Assembly (NCBI GenBank): GCA_963753285.1
Contig: CAVWBT010000003.1
Location: 434,001 to 498,000, forward strand
DNA: 64,000 bases
Reading direction: 5' to 3'
Source: JAHEDH01 sp963753285
GTDB taxonomy: Bacteria > Actinomycetota > Acidimicrobiia > Spongiisociales > ZC4RG35
The translations under genes were made by a program, and so were the position numbers. Positions within the stretch are counted from its first letter, which is position 1. Each line of letters begins with the position of its first letter. Positions 53,617 to 62,525 of the stretch are shown in pieces. The notes under the pieces are model-generated. The model was not told where the DNA came from, did not search any database, and saw only the letters and a program-made list of their open reading frames with translations.

Positions 53617-54093
53617 GTGACCGAAGTCAGGCGAGTTCGCCGCATCATCAGAAAGATCGACGCATGGACAGTGTTCAAGGTGTCGTCGATCTTCTGGGCC
53701 GTCGCCGCGCTCGGGCTGGTCCTGGGCCTCATCATGTTCTGGTCGGTGTTCCAGGCTTCGGGGATCCCGGAACGGATCACCGACTTCCTCGTCACCATCA
53801 CGCTGGTCGACGAGGGCACCGATCCATTCGCCGACGACGACGCCTTCTTCCGGCTGGCGTTGTTCGGGTCGATCGCCTGGGCCATTCTGGGATGCGGGCT
53901 CACGACCCTCGCGGCCGTCATGTACAACTTGATCTCCGACGTCGTCGGCGGTGTCGAGATCGTCGTGCTCGAGGAGACGCTGAACCCGACGGCTGCACCC
54001 TCCCCGACCGCACCGGCCTCGCTCGGTTACAACACCACCACCGACATCACCGAGCTACCCACCCAGGAGAATCCGGTCACGAGCCGTCGGTGA
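53617..54093 (+). CDS. DUF3566-like membrane protein next to gyrA
   Basis: 158 residues, GTG start with CGGGAG upstream. RRVRRIIRKIDAWTVFKVSSIFWAVAALGLVLGLIMFW matches the first part of DUF3566, a two-helix membrane protein found beside gyrA in Actinobacteria (Rv0007-type). The second helix is FRLALFGSIAWAILGCGLTTLAAVMYNLI and the C-terminus is Thr/Pro-rich. Proposed roles in cell envelope or division come from relatives. Here it is on the opposite strand from gyrA, with a convergent gene between. Confidence 0.85.
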   Translation: MTEVRRVRRIIRKIDAWTVFKVSSIFWAVAALGLVLGLIMFWSVFQASGIPERITDFLVTITLVDEGTDPFADDDAFFRLALFGSIAWAILGCGLTTLAAVMYNLISDVVGGVEIVVLEETLNPTAAPSPTAPASLGYNTTTDITELPTQENPVTSRR

Positions 54094-54688
54094 CCGCCTC
54101 GGCGATCAGCACGCCCATCGACTGCACCCGCTCGAGGTACTCCTCGGCGCGCTCCCACACCGGACCGGTGTGACCGACGAGCAGCGCTCCGGCAGCGAGG
54201 CACACACCCGAGAGGAAAAGCACGTCGTCGATCACCGCCAGGGATGTGGTCTCGTCGCTCACGACGACCCCTGCCAGACGCCCGTGCACCGGACACAACA
54301 TGACGCCCTCGGACTGCGTGGCTCGCCGCACGGCGCCCAGTGGTTCGGGAAAGAGAGCGAATGGCCCCTCCCCCGGATCGGCTGCCGTGACGGTGCGGTC
54401 CATCGTGATCCTGTGCCCCGTCAGACGCGTGGCCAGGGCGCGCGCCAGACCGGTCAACCCGGCGAAGGTGATCGTGCCCGAACCGTCGGGCGTGACGTTG
54501 GGGATGTTGCCTGATGGACCCACGAGGACGTCGAACCCGGACGCATCGGCGATCTTCGTGGCACGCTCCCCCCACGACTTGGGCGGCGCCTTGTCGATCA
54601 ACCCGACCGCACTCACGAAGGGGGACGAGACGAGACTGGCCGCAGCGCGGGAGTGGACTTCATCGACTGGATCGGTGGCGACACGCAC
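54077..54688 (-). CDS. hypothetical protein, about 203 aa
   Basis: Start uncertain: GTG 54688 is the most downstream good choice, though the frame is open to 54739. No signal or membrane anchor at the N-terminus. Gly/Ala-rich alpha/beta character: FDVLVGPSGNIPNVTPDGSG, MLCPVHGRLAGVVVSDETTSL, VIDDVLFLSGVCLAAGALLVG. I do not recognise the family. Its end overlaps the DUF3566 gene by 17 bases in convergent orientation. Confidence 0.55.
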   Translation of the reverse strand: MRVATDPVDEVHSRAAASLVSSPFVSAVGLIDKAPPKSWGERATKIADASGFDVLVGPSGNIPNVTPDGSGTITFAGLTGLARALATRLTGHRITMDRTVTAADPGEGPFALFPEPLGAVRRATQSEGVMLCPVHGRLAGVVVSDETTSLAVIDDVLFLSGVCLAAGALLVGHTGPVWERAEEYLERVQSMGVLIAEAVTDGS

Positions 54689-54772
54689 CGGGGGAACGGT
54701 ACTCGCACGGCGCGATATCCCCAGGTCGGGCGACCACACCAGGTGGTCACCAGATCATGCACACAACGAATC

Positions 54773-54951
54773 TGTGGAGAACTCTGTGGAATATCGCGTT
54801 CCTGTAACGCGAGCCGAGCAACCCGTTCCCCGACGATTCGGCCAATGACGAACGAGCGATTCGGCCGGTCACCCCGTCGGCCGGAGGCGAGCGCGGTGTG
54901 CGTTCGGATCGGACGGTGGAGATTCCACAGATTTATCCACAGATGTCCACA
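54773..54951. promoter_or_regulatory. cluster of DnaA-box-like sites downstream of gyrA
   Basis: One perfect consensus box, TTATCCACA (54933-54941). Near matches are TGTGGAGAA (54773-54781), TGTGGAATA (54785-54793), GATTCCACA (54921-54929) and ATGTCCACA (54943-54951). They lie in the 290-base gap between gyrA and the hypothetical gene. Binding by DnaA is inferred from the motif only. Confidence 0.5.
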
Positions 54952-54978
54952 AGTTACATCCGTGTCGTTCGGTCGCTG

Positions 54979-57432
54979 TCAGTCCTCGTCGAGCTCCTGG
55001 ACGATGGTGAACGCCGCCAACGACCCGCCTCCGACGTCGATCACCTTCACGCCGGTGGCGTCACGGCGCTGCCGGCTGATCGACTTCACCTTGGTGCGGA
55101 TGCCGACTCCCGAGCTGGAGATCAAGAAGACCTCCATGTCGGGCTCGACGGCCTTCGCCCCGATCAAGGTGCCGCGAACACGGGTGAGTTTGAACGCCTT
55201 GACGCCGATCCCACCACGACCCTGACGCGGGAACTGCTCCATCGCAGTGCGCTTGCCGTAGCCGCCAGAGGACAGCAACAGCACCTCGTCACCGTCCGAG
55301 CTGGTAGCGGCGGCGACGACCTCGTCACCCTCGCGAAGCTTGATCCCGCGCACACCCTTCGTCGCCCGACCCATCGGTCGCAGATCCGACTCGGCGAACC
55401 GAATGCCCTGACCGTTGAGGCTGAAGATCAGCATGTCTTCTTCACCGTTGGTGGTGCGAACGGCGACCAACTCGTCGTCATCCTCGAGGTTGATCGCAAC
55501 CAAGGTGGCGTTCCTGGAGTCGTACTCCTTGAACTCGGTCTTCTTCGCCTGGCCCAACTTGGTGAACATCACGAGATACCGGTTGGTTTCGTAGTCGCGG
55601 GTGTCGATCACCGCTTCGATCCGCTCCTCCGGCTCGAGAGGCAGCACCGACTGGGCCAGCACCCCCTTCGACGTACGGGCCTGGCGGGGAATCTGGTGCG
55701 CACGGACCCGATGCACCTTTCCGGTGTTCGTGAAGAACAGCAGATAGGCGTGGGCAGTGGTGTGCAGCAGGTGGGCGATGACGTCGTCCTCGCCGACCTC
55801 CGCCGCCCGGATGCCACGACCGCCGCGTCCCTGGGTCTTGTAGGTGGTGGCGACGACCGACTTCACATAGCCCGACTGGCTGACCGTGACGATGAGCTCG
55901 TCGTCGGCGATCAGATCCTCGAGCGAGAGGTCACCCTCGTCGGGAACGATCCGGCTACGACGCGGCTCGGCGAACTTCTCACGGATCTCCTCGAGATCCT
56001 CCTTGATGATCGCCCGCCGCTTGGCGGGGTCCGCCAGAATGCCCTGCAACTCGGCGATCAGCTCCCGCAGATCCGCCAGCTCGGCGCGCAACTCATCGAC
56101 GGCCAACGCAGTCAGACGGCGGAGCGGCATGTCGAGGATCGCCTTCGTCTGGATCTCCGACAGTTCGAACCGATCTTGCAGCGCCTGAGATGCCGCAGCT
56201 GTGTTCTCGGAGGCTCGGATGATCTGGATCACCTCGTCGATGTTGTCGACGGCGATGACGAGGCCCTCCAACACGTGAGCCTTGCGCTCGGCCTGGTCGA
56301 GGCGGTACTGCGTCCGCCGCTCGATGACCTCCATCTGGTGATCGAGATAGTGACCGATCATCTCGGCGGCGCCGAGGGTCAGAGGGACGCCATCGACCAG
56401 CGACACCATGTTGTATCCGAAGCTGTCCTGGAGCGGGGTGTTCTTGTAGAGCTGGTTCAGCACCACCTGTGGGATCGCATCCCGCTTCAACTCGATGATC
56501 AGCGACATGCCCTTTCGAGAGTCCGATTCGTCGCGGACATCGGCGATACCCGTGATCTTCTTGGCGTCGACCAGTGTCTTGATCTTCGAGATCACCCGCT
56601 CGGTGGACACCTGATAGGGCAGCTCGGTCACGACGATCGCCGTACGCCCCTTGCGGATCTCGCGAACGTCACATGCCGCCCGGATCTTCACGGACCCGCG
56701 GCCGGAGACGAGCGCATCCTTGATGCCCGCAGTGCCGACCAGGAAACCACCCGTGGGGAAGTCGGGGCCCTTGATGATCTGCAGGAAGTCCTCGGCTCCG
56801 GCGTCGGGATTGCCGAGTGCGTACAGACAGGCGTCGACCACTTCTCCGAGATTGTGGGGCGGGATGTTCGTCGCCATGCCGACGGCGATGCCCTGAGAGC
56901 CGTTCACCAACAGGTTCGGATACCGGGCCGGCAGCACGCTCGGCTCGGTCATCTCCCCCGAGTAGTTCTCGTCGAAGTCGACGGTGTTCTCGCCGATCCC
57001 CTCGAGCAGCCTCATCGACAGTTGCGACAACCGGCACTCGGTGTAGCGAGAGGCGCCAGGCGGGTCGTCGATCGTTCCGAAGTTCCCCTGCGGGTCGATG
57101 AGCGGATGCCGCATGGAGAAGTCCTGACCCAATCGGACCAGCGCGTCGTAGATGGCGCTGTCGCCGTGCGGGTGGTAGTTGCCCATGACGTCGCCGACGA
57201 CCTTGGCGCACTTGCGGTGCGGGGTGGTCGGTCCGATGTTCGATTCCGACATCGACCAGATGATCCGTCGCTGCACCGGCTTGAGGCCATCGCGCACGTC
57301 TGGCAGCGCACGAGAGACGATGACGGACATCGCGTAGTCGATGAACGCCTGCTCCATCTCCGAGTTGATGTCGATCCCGCGGATCGCCGCCAGATTGTCG
57401 TTCGGCTCGTCGAAGTTGTTGTCGTCGGACAT
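54979..57432 (-). CDS. gyrA: DNA gyrase subunit A
   Basis: 817 residues, full length for GyrA. Breakage-reunion domain with catalytic Tyr130 in SRYTECRL. The quinolone region GNYHPHGDSAIYDALVR has Ser92 and Asp96 at the E. coli 83 and 87 positions, so it is of the susceptible type. The C-terminal six-bladed wrapping domain carries a GyrA-box-like QGRGGRGI. GyrA with GyrB introduces negative supercoils. ATG at 57432 preceded by GAGGAGACACGCTG. Last gene of the origin-proximal block. Confidence 0.97.
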   Translation of the reverse strand: MSDDNNFDEPNDNLAAIRGIDINSEMEQAFIDYAMSVIVSRALPDVRDGLKPVQRRIIWSMSESNIGPTTPHRKCAKVVGDVMGNYHPHGDSAIYDALVRLGQDFSMRHPLIDPQGNFGTIDDPPGASRYTECRLSQLSMRLLEGIGENTVDFDENYSGEMTEPSVLPARYPNLLVNGSQGIAVGMATNIPPHNLGEVVDACLYALGNPDAGAEDFLQIIKGPDFPTGGFLVGTAGIKDALVSGRGSVKIRAACDVREIRKGRTAIVVTELPYQVSTERVISKIKTLVDAKKITGIADVRDESDSRKGMSLIIELKRDAIPQVVLNQLYKNTPLQDSFGYNMVSLVDGVPLTLGAAEMIGHYLDHQMEVIERRTQYRLDQAERKAHVLEGLVIAVDNIDEVIQIIRASENTAAASQALQDRFELSEIQTKAILDMPLRRLTALAVDELRAELADLRELIAELQGILADPAKRRAIIKEDLEEIREKFAEPRRSRIVPDEGDLSLEDLIADDELIVTVSQSGYVKSVVATTYKTQGRGGRGIRAAEVGEDDVIAHLLHTTAHAYLLFFTNTGKVHRVRAHQIPRQARTSKGVLAQSVLPLEPEERIEAVIDTRDYETNRYLVMFTKLGQAKKTEFKEYDSRNATLVAINLEDDDELVAVRTTNGEEDMLIFSLNGQGIRFAESDLRPMGRATKGVRGIKLREGDEVVAAATSSDGDEVLLLSSGGYGKRTAMEQFPRQGRGGIGVKAFKLTRVRGTLIGAKAVEPDMEVFLISSSGVGIRTKVKSISRQRRDATGVKVIDVGGGSLAAFTIVQELDED

Positions 57433-57619
57433 CAGCGTGTCTCCTCGATGTGTGATTGATCAATCCATCCGCCGTCCGTGCCCCGAGACGAGGCCGTTGC
57501 GGGCGAGGCAAGCCTCGCCCCTACACCCCGGCGACCCCCGATGCGCCCGACCAATGGCCGACAGCTGACATCTGACAGCACTTCAACACGACTCACGGTT
57601 GACCTGGTGAGCACGGGCA
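57433..57619. repeat. gyrB-gyrA spacer with GC-rich palindrome
   Basis: 187 bases separating gyrB and gyrA. It contains a perfect inverted repeat GGGCGAGGC-AA-GCCTCGCCC (57501-57520), a form common in dispersed bacterial palindromes, which could attenuate transcription between the two genes. GAGGAG near 57437 is the gyrA ribosome binding site. No open frame of interest. Confidence 0.55.
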
Positions 57620-59530
57620 TCAGATGTCGAGGAAGCGGACGTCGTCGGCGTTCTGTTGGATGAAGGTCTTGCGCTCCGAGACGTCGTCGCCCATCAAGGT
57701 CGAGAACACCTGGTCGGATCGGAAGGCATCCTCCATCTCGACCCGCACCAGACTCCTCGTCTCGGGGTTCATCGACGTGTCCCAGAGCTCGTTCGGGTTC
57801 ATCTCGCCGAGACCCTTGAACCGGGACGGCTTGACCTTCGGATGCTCCTTGCGGAACTCGTTCAGCGCGGCATCGTCTTTCAGGTAGTAGACCTTCGAGC
57901 CCACCTTCACCCGGTAGAGCGGCGGCTCGGCGATGTACACCATCCCGTTCTCGATCAGCCCGCGGAGGTGTCGGAACAACAGCGTGAGCAGCAGCGTGCG
58001 GATGTGGGCGCCGTCGACGTCGGCGTCGGCCAGGAGCACGATCTTGTGGTACCGGGTCTTGGTGATGTCGAACTCCTCACCGATCCCGGTCCCCATCGCC
58101 GTGATGATGTCCTGCACCTCGTTGTTCTGGAGTGCCTTGGCGAGCCGAGCCTTCTCGACGTTGATGATCTTGCCCCGGATGGGCAACACCGCCTGGAACT
58201 CGGAATTCCGGGCCTGTTTGGCCGGGCCCGCCGCCGAGTTCCCCTCGACGATGAACAACTCGGACAGGTGGGGTTCGCGTGACGAGCAGTCGGCGAGCTT
58301 GTCCGGCAGTCCACCCGACTCGAGACCCGACTTGCGTCGGGTCAGATCGCGAGCCTTGCGCGCCGCCTCACGGGCACGGGCCGCCGTGAGCGCCTTGTCG
58401 ACTATCCGGCGGGCGTCCGCCGAGTAGCGCTCCAGCCACTCCGGTAGCTTGGCGTTGAGCGTGCGCTCGACGTAGGAACGGATCTCGGTGTTCCCCAGCT
58501 TCGTCTTCGTCTGACCCTCGAACTGGGGCTCACGGACCTTGACGGACACGATCGCCGTGAGGCCCTCGCGGATGTCGTCGCCGGAGAGGTTCGGGTCCTT
58601 CTCCTTGAGGAGGTTCTTGTCCCGGGCGAACTGGTTCACCGCCTTGGTGAGCGCCTTGCGGAAGCCCTCCTCGTGGGTTCCCCCCTCGTGGGTGTTGATG
58701 TTGTTCGCAAAGGACAGCACGGTCTCGCTGTACGCCATGGTCCACTGGATCGCCACCTCCAGCTCGGCCTCGTCCGAGACGTCGCCGAACTCGACGATGC
58801 GGGCGTGAAGCGGTTCCTTCTTCTCGTTGAGGAACTTGACGAAGTCGACGAGCCCGCCCTTGTACAGGAAGGTCTCTTCGATCGGCTCCTCGGGCCGCTC
58901 GTCGCGCAGCCGGATCTCGATGCCCCGGTTCAGGAACGCCAGCTCACGAATACGCGACTGGACGATGTCGTACTCGAACTCCGTCGTGTCCTTGAAGATG
59001 TCGGGATCCGGCCAGAACGTGACCGTCGACCCGGTGCGCTTGGCCTCCTTGCCTTTCGTCACCTTGCCGAGCGGATGGCCCCGCTCGAACTCCTGGGTCC
59101 AGACATGACCGTCACGCCGGATCTCGGCCTCGAGCCGGCTCGACAGTGCGTTCACCACCGACACACCGACACCGTGGAGTCCACCGGACACCGTGTATGC
59201 GCCTTGTTCGAACTTGCCACCGGCGTGGAGCTTCGTCAACACCGTCGTCAGCGCCGACTCCTTCGTCTCTGCGTGACGAGCAACCGGGATGCCTCGACCG
59301 TTGTCGGTGACCTTGACACCGCCCGACTCGAGCAGGGTGACCTCGATCCGATCGCAGAAGCCGGCCATGGCCTCGTCGACCGCGTTGTCGACCACTTCCC
59401 AGACGAGATGGTGCAACCCTCGCGGCCCGGTGGAGCCGATGTACATGCCCGGACGTTTACGGACGGGCTCGAGATCCTTGAGGACGGTGATCTGCCCGGC
59501 GTCGTAGCTCGACGAACCATTGGTTGACAT
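57620..59530 (-). CDS. gyrB: DNA gyrase subunit B
   Basis: 636 residues. GHKL ATPase: EVVDNAVDEAMAG, DNGRGIPV, GGLHGVGVSVVNALS. TOPRIM: catalytic Glu429 in VEGNSAAG and the DxDxD metal site at Asp502/504/506 (ADADVDGAHI). Where most GyrB proteins read EGDSAGGSAKQGR, this one has EGNSAAGPAKQAR: Asn431 is at the E. coli Asp426 position. C-terminus SRFKGLGEMNPNELWDT intact. The start ATG 59530 has TGAGGTTCTG upstream, a weak site. Lies 294 bases downstream of the DUF721 gene with its own likely promoter. Confidence 0.97.
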   Translation of the reverse strand: MSTNGSSSYDAGQITVLKDLEPVRKRPGMYIGSTGPRGLHHLVWEVVDNAVDEAMAGFCDRIEVTLLESGGVKVTDNGRGIPVARHAETKESALTTVLTKLHAGGKFEQGAYTVSGGLHGVGVSVVNALSSRLEAEIRRDGHVWTQEFERGHPLGKVTKGKEAKRTGSTVTFWPDPDIFKDTTEFEYDIVQSRIRELAFLNRGIEIRLRDERPEEPIEETFLYKGGLVDFVKFLNEKKEPLHARIVEFGDVSDEAELEVAIQWTMAYSETVLSFANNINTHEGGTHEEGFRKALTKAVNQFARDKNLLKEKDPNLSGDDIREGLTAIVSVKVREPQFEGQTKTKLGNTEIRSYVERTLNAKLPEWLERYSADARRIVDKALTAARAREAARKARDLTRRKSGLESGGLPDKLADCSSREPHLSELFIVEGNSAAGPAKQARNSEFQAVLPIRGKIINVEKARLAKALQNNEVQDIITAMGTGIGEEFDITKTRYHKIVLLADADVDGAHIRTLLLTLLFRHLRGLIENGMVYIAEPPLYRVKVGSKVYYLKDDAALNEFRKEHPKVKPSRFKGLGEMNPNELWDTSMNPETRSLVRVEMEDAFRSDQVFSTLMGDDVSERKTFIQQNADDVRFLDI

Positions 59531-59824
59531 ATCAGAACCTCACTGGCTGGCGGGTCGGTCGAGGCCGACGTGAACTGGCGGTTTCCCCCTCCGTCATCGA
59601 TCCATCGCGCTCATCGGGCAGAACGAGCGTCGAGCTGGCGAGCAGCGTCGTCCGGAGCTGTGTGACAGCTCGAGTCGCGGGACCGGGACGGGTCAAAATT
59701 CACTGTTGTAATTCTAGCGGTCGCGCCGCCCGGCCCCAAGCTTTGAGAGCCTCCAGATCGACGAAAACGGGTGGTCGTGAGGGTCCGGTCGACTCCCGGG
59801 TTGTACAAGCCTCGTGGACGGCAG
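59531..59824. promoter_or_regulatory. gyrB upstream region
   Basis: 294 bases between gyrB and the DUF721 gene. On the minus strand TAGAAT (about 59712-59717) is a possible -10 box in an otherwise GC-rich sequence, and GAGCTGTCACACAGCTC (about 59659-59675) is an inverted repeat downstream of it, a possible operator or leader hairpin. No gene. Confidence 0.35.
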
Positions 59825-60151
59825 TCAACCGCTCTGTCGAGTCGGTGGTTTCACGACGACCTCGGAGATGACGTCGTCTCCGAGTTGGGTGTTGAGCCGG
59901 TGGGTCAACCCGGTCGTGCCATACCGCAACATCGCCACCGCCTGGGGGCTGGCCGCCTCCACGACCAGCTTGCGCCCGTGCATCCCCACAGGGGTCGTCT
60001 GGGTCGCCCAGGGAGAGCCGGACAGCGCAACCCAGTCGTCACGGATGCGATTCCAGAGCGATGCCTCGACGACACCGAGTCGATCCAGCAACCGGCGCAG
60101 CGTGTCGTCGATCGGCAACGGCTCGCTCTTGCCTCGTCGCGGCGCGGTCAC
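59825..60151 (-). CDS. DUF721 family protein, DciA-like helicase-loader candidate
   Basis: 108 residues from GTG 60151, overlapping the recF stop by four bases. DUF721 signature: LDRLGVVEASLWNRIRDDWVALSGSPWATQTTPVGMHGRKLVVEAASPQAVAMLRYG in outline, i.e. short helix followed by a beta hairpin. DUF721/DciA proteins load or assist the replicative helicase DnaB in bacteria lacking DnaC, and the gene often lies after recF in Actinobacteria. Confidence 0.88.
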   Translation of the reverse strand: MTAPRRGKSEPLPIDDTLRRLLDRLGVVEASLWNRIRDDWVALSGSPWATQTTPVGMHGRKLVVEAASPQAVAMLRYGTTGLTHRLNTQLGDDVISEVVVKPPTRQSG

Positions 60152-61254
60152 CCGGCGCTCCGCCTCGTCACACGACCATCGTCGATCCGCCAGGCCGCTC
60201 CCTCGAGCGGAACGTCCGCCGGATCAGCGGTCGTCACCAGTGTCTGCGCCGTCGGGAGGGATCGCGTGAGGGCTTCCGAGCGTGCCGGATCGAGCTCGGA
60301 GTAGACGTCGTCGAGCAGCAGGATCGGGGCACGGTCGATCAGATCGGTGATCGCTCGATGTGAGGCGACCCGCAAGCTCAAGGTCAGGGTCCGCTGCTCC
60401 CCCTGGCTGGCGTGATACCGAGAATCGTGTCCCTCGAGCAGCAGGATCGGCTCGTCACGATGGGGTCCCACCGTCGTGACCCGCCGCTCGCGATCCCTTC
60501 GTCTCGCCTCGCCCAGCGCATCGAGGAGCCGCTGGGTGAACTCCGACGGCGATACCTTGGGGTCCAGTTCTCCCTTCCAACCCGACGAGTAGTCGAACCC
60601 GACCTCGGCATCCGACCCGGAGATGCCCGAATGGACCTCGGAGATGTGATCGGAGAGCAGCGCCACCGTGCGAGCCCTCCGGGCCATCACCTTTCCGCCG
60701 GCCTGCGCCATCCGCTCGTCCCAGACGCCGAGCGTGACCTCGTCGCGATCGTTCTGTTTCAGGAACGCGTTGCGCTGTCTGAGGGCACGATCGAAGTCGG
60801 CCTGATCGAGATGTGAGGCGGGCCAGAGCTGGACGGCGGTGGCGTCGAGGAAGTCTCGACGGTATGCCGGCCCCCGTTTGACGATGTCGAGATCCTCGGG
60901 GAGGAACGTCACGAATCGCACATGACCGAGCAGGTCCGCAGTCCTGGCGAGCCGCTGGGTGTTCACCCGGGCCTGTCTGCCGCCTCGACGTCTCAACTCC
61001 AACTCGATGAGCGACTGCGCGGGGCCGGACGTCACCTGGCCCCGGATGTATGCGTTCTCGGTGTCGAATCCGACGAGCGCATGATCCGGCGCCCCGCGAA
61101 ACGACCGGAGCGAACCCAGATAGGCGACCGCCTCCAGCAGGTTGGTCTTGCCCGCCCCATTGCGACCGACGATCACATTGACCCCCGGGTCGGGCTCCCA
61201 CTCCAGCTGCGCATAGGACCGGAACCCGGCCAGCGTCAGCCAATCCAGGTGCAT
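60148..61254 (-). CDS. recF: DNA replication/repair protein RecF
   Basis: 368 residues. Walker A GRNGAGKTN, family motif LTLAGFRSY at the start, FLPEDLDIVKRGPAYRRDFLD, ABC-type signature SQGEQRTLTLSLR and Walker B ILLLDDVYSELD. RecF binds ATP and gapped DNA and helps load RecA. ATG directly follows the dnaN stop (TGAATG), so the two are co-translated, and its own stop overlaps the DUF721 start. Confidence 0.96.
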   Translation of the reverse strand: MHLDWLTLAGFRSYAQLEWEPDPGVNVIVGRNGAGKTNLLEAVAYLGSLRSFRGAPDHALVGFDTENAYIRGQVTSGPAQSLIELELRRRGGRQARVNTQRLARTADLLGHVRFVTFLPEDLDIVKRGPAYRRDFLDATAVQLWPASHLDQADFDRALRQRNAFLKQNDRDEVTLGVWDERMAQAGGKVMARRARTVALLSDHISEVHSGISGSDAEVGFDYSSGWKGELDPKVSPSEFTQRLLDALGEARRRDRERRVTTVGPHRDEPILLLEGHDSRYHASQGEQRTLTLSLRVASHRAITDLIDRAPILLLDDVYSELDPARSEALTRSLPTAQTLVTTADPADVPLEGAAWRIDDGRVTRRSAG

Positions 61255-62334
61255 TCAGATCCGGACAGGCATGAGGAGATAGAGGAACCCGGCATCGTCT
61301 GCACCGTCGAGCACACTCGGCTTCAGGCCGTCGATCAGCTGCAGCCTGACCGTCTTGCCGGTGATCGCCGACACGCCGTCCGCCAGATACCTGGGATTGA
61401 AGGCGATCTCCAACTCCTCCGAGCCCGAGTAGTCACCCTCGAGGAACTCCTTCTCGGCACCGACGTCCTGCCGGCTCACTGCGATCTCGACTCCCCCGGT
61501 GTTGATCTTCAAGCGGACCGGGATGTGGTCCTCGGCGACGAGCGCAACACGACCGAGCGCCTCGAGCAGGCCTTCACGACTCACCGTGAGTTGATTCGGA
61601 TAGCTGTCGGGCAACAGACTCTGGTACTTCGGGAACGTGCCTTCGATCATCCTGAGCCTGAGCGCTCCTCGGTCGGACGAGAACACGCCCTCGCGGCCAT
61701 CGAGCGACACCTGGACCTTCGACGATCCGATCGTCCTGGGGAGCTCACGCAGCCCGCGGGCCGGGATCAGCCCGGAGCCTTCGATCCCGACGCCCGGGAG
61801 ATCGCGCACGGCGAGCCGGTACGAGTCCGTCGACACCAGGCGAACGCCATCCTCGGTCGACTCGAAGAGCACACCGGTGAGGATGGGTCGGGCCGCATCC
61901 GTCGACGCTGCCGTCGTCACCTGCGCAATGGCACCGGCGAGCGCCTCCCCGTCGACCTCGGTGCCGGACACCGTGGAATCGGAGATCTCGGGGAAGTCGT
62001 CCAAGCCGAGCTGCTTGAGCGAGAACCGTGGACCGTTCCCGAGGATCTCGACGTCACCGTTTTCGGCGCCGATGGTGACCTGGCCGGCCGGCATCTTGCG
62101 GACCGCCTGTTCGAGGATCTTGCCCGGGATGACGGCGGCACCTTCCTCGAGAGTCTCCACCTCGGTCTGGGTCTGCACCGTCATCTCGAGGTCGGTGCCG
62201 GTGACGCGGAGCGACGAGCCCGTCACCTCACACTTCAAACCCTGGAGGACCGGAAGTGCCGACCTCGTCCCGACGGCACGGTTCGCTCTGGAGAAGACAT
62301 CTCCGAGGTCGTCACGCTCTGCTCTGATACGCAC
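61255..62334 (-). CDS. dnaN: DNA polymerase III beta subunit (sliding clamp)
   Basis: 359 residues with three clamp domains. MRIRAERDDLGDVFSRANRAV start, DSYRLAVRD in domain 2, EGTFPKYQSLLP and the C-terminal YLLMPVRI, which contributes to the partner-binding pocket. GTG start at 62334 with GAAGGGA upstream. It clamps the replicative polymerase onto DNA. The gene leads the dnaN-recF-DUF721 run and lies just past oriC. Confidence 0.97.
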   Translation of the reverse strand: MRIRAERDDLGDVFSRANRAVGTRSALPVLQGLKCEVTGSSLRVTGTDLEMTVQTQTEVETLEEGAAVIPGKILEQAVRKMPAGQVTIGAENGDVEILGNGPRFSLKQLGLDDFPEISDSTVSGTEVDGEALAGAIAQVTTAASTDAARPILTGVLFESTEDGVRLVSTDSYRLAVRDLPGVGIEGSGLIPARGLRELPRTIGSSKVQVSLDGREGVFSSDRGALRLRMIEGTFPKYQSLLPDSYPNQLTVSREGLLEALGRVALVAEDHIPVRLKINTGGVEIAVSRQDVGAEKEFLEGDYSGSEELEIAFNPRYLADGVSAITGKTVRLQLIDGLKPSVLDGADDAGFLYLLMPVRI

Positions 62335-62525
62335 AGGGATTGTTCCCTTCTTCTATCTCTTGTTTGTTTCTAGAAATACTCAGTAGTAGTAGTAGGCGCT
62401 GTGGATTGTGGATGAATCGACCGATCCCCAACGCCTACGGGCGATTCTGGTCGATCGGAGCTGTGGATGGAGTGCATTCTCTTCCACAGCCTCCGAGGTG
62501 CCACCGACACGCATGTGGATGACGC
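62335..62525. promoter_or_regulatory. chromosome replication origin (oriC) candidate, dnaN-dnaA spacer
   Basis: On the plus strand: an AT-rich stretch (62341-62380), then four TAG triplets (62384-62395) matching a DnaA-trio, a short GCGC spacer, then overlapping DnaA boxes TGTGGATTG (62400-62408) and TGTGGATGA (62407-62415). Further sites are TGTGGATGG (62462-62470), TCTTCCACA (62480-62488) and TGTGGATGA (62514-62522). Order and strand agree with the basal unwinding unit described in Bacillus subtilis. The region also carries the dnaN promoter. Confidence 0.8.

Noticed and set aside
54898..57459. 853-codon plus-strand frame opposite gyrA
   Set aside because: It mirrors the gyrA codon pattern with low-complexity His/Asp/Arg content; gyrA is certain.
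57433..57619. tRNA gene between gyrB and gyrA, as in some actinobacterial layouts
   Set aside because: The inverted repeat there is a simple palindrome; no acceptor/anticodon/T-arm set was found. None was recognised elsewhere in the window either.
60922..62373. 483-codon plus-strand frame opposite dnaN/recF
   Set aside because: Shadow of two certain genes; no motif and no ribosome binding site.
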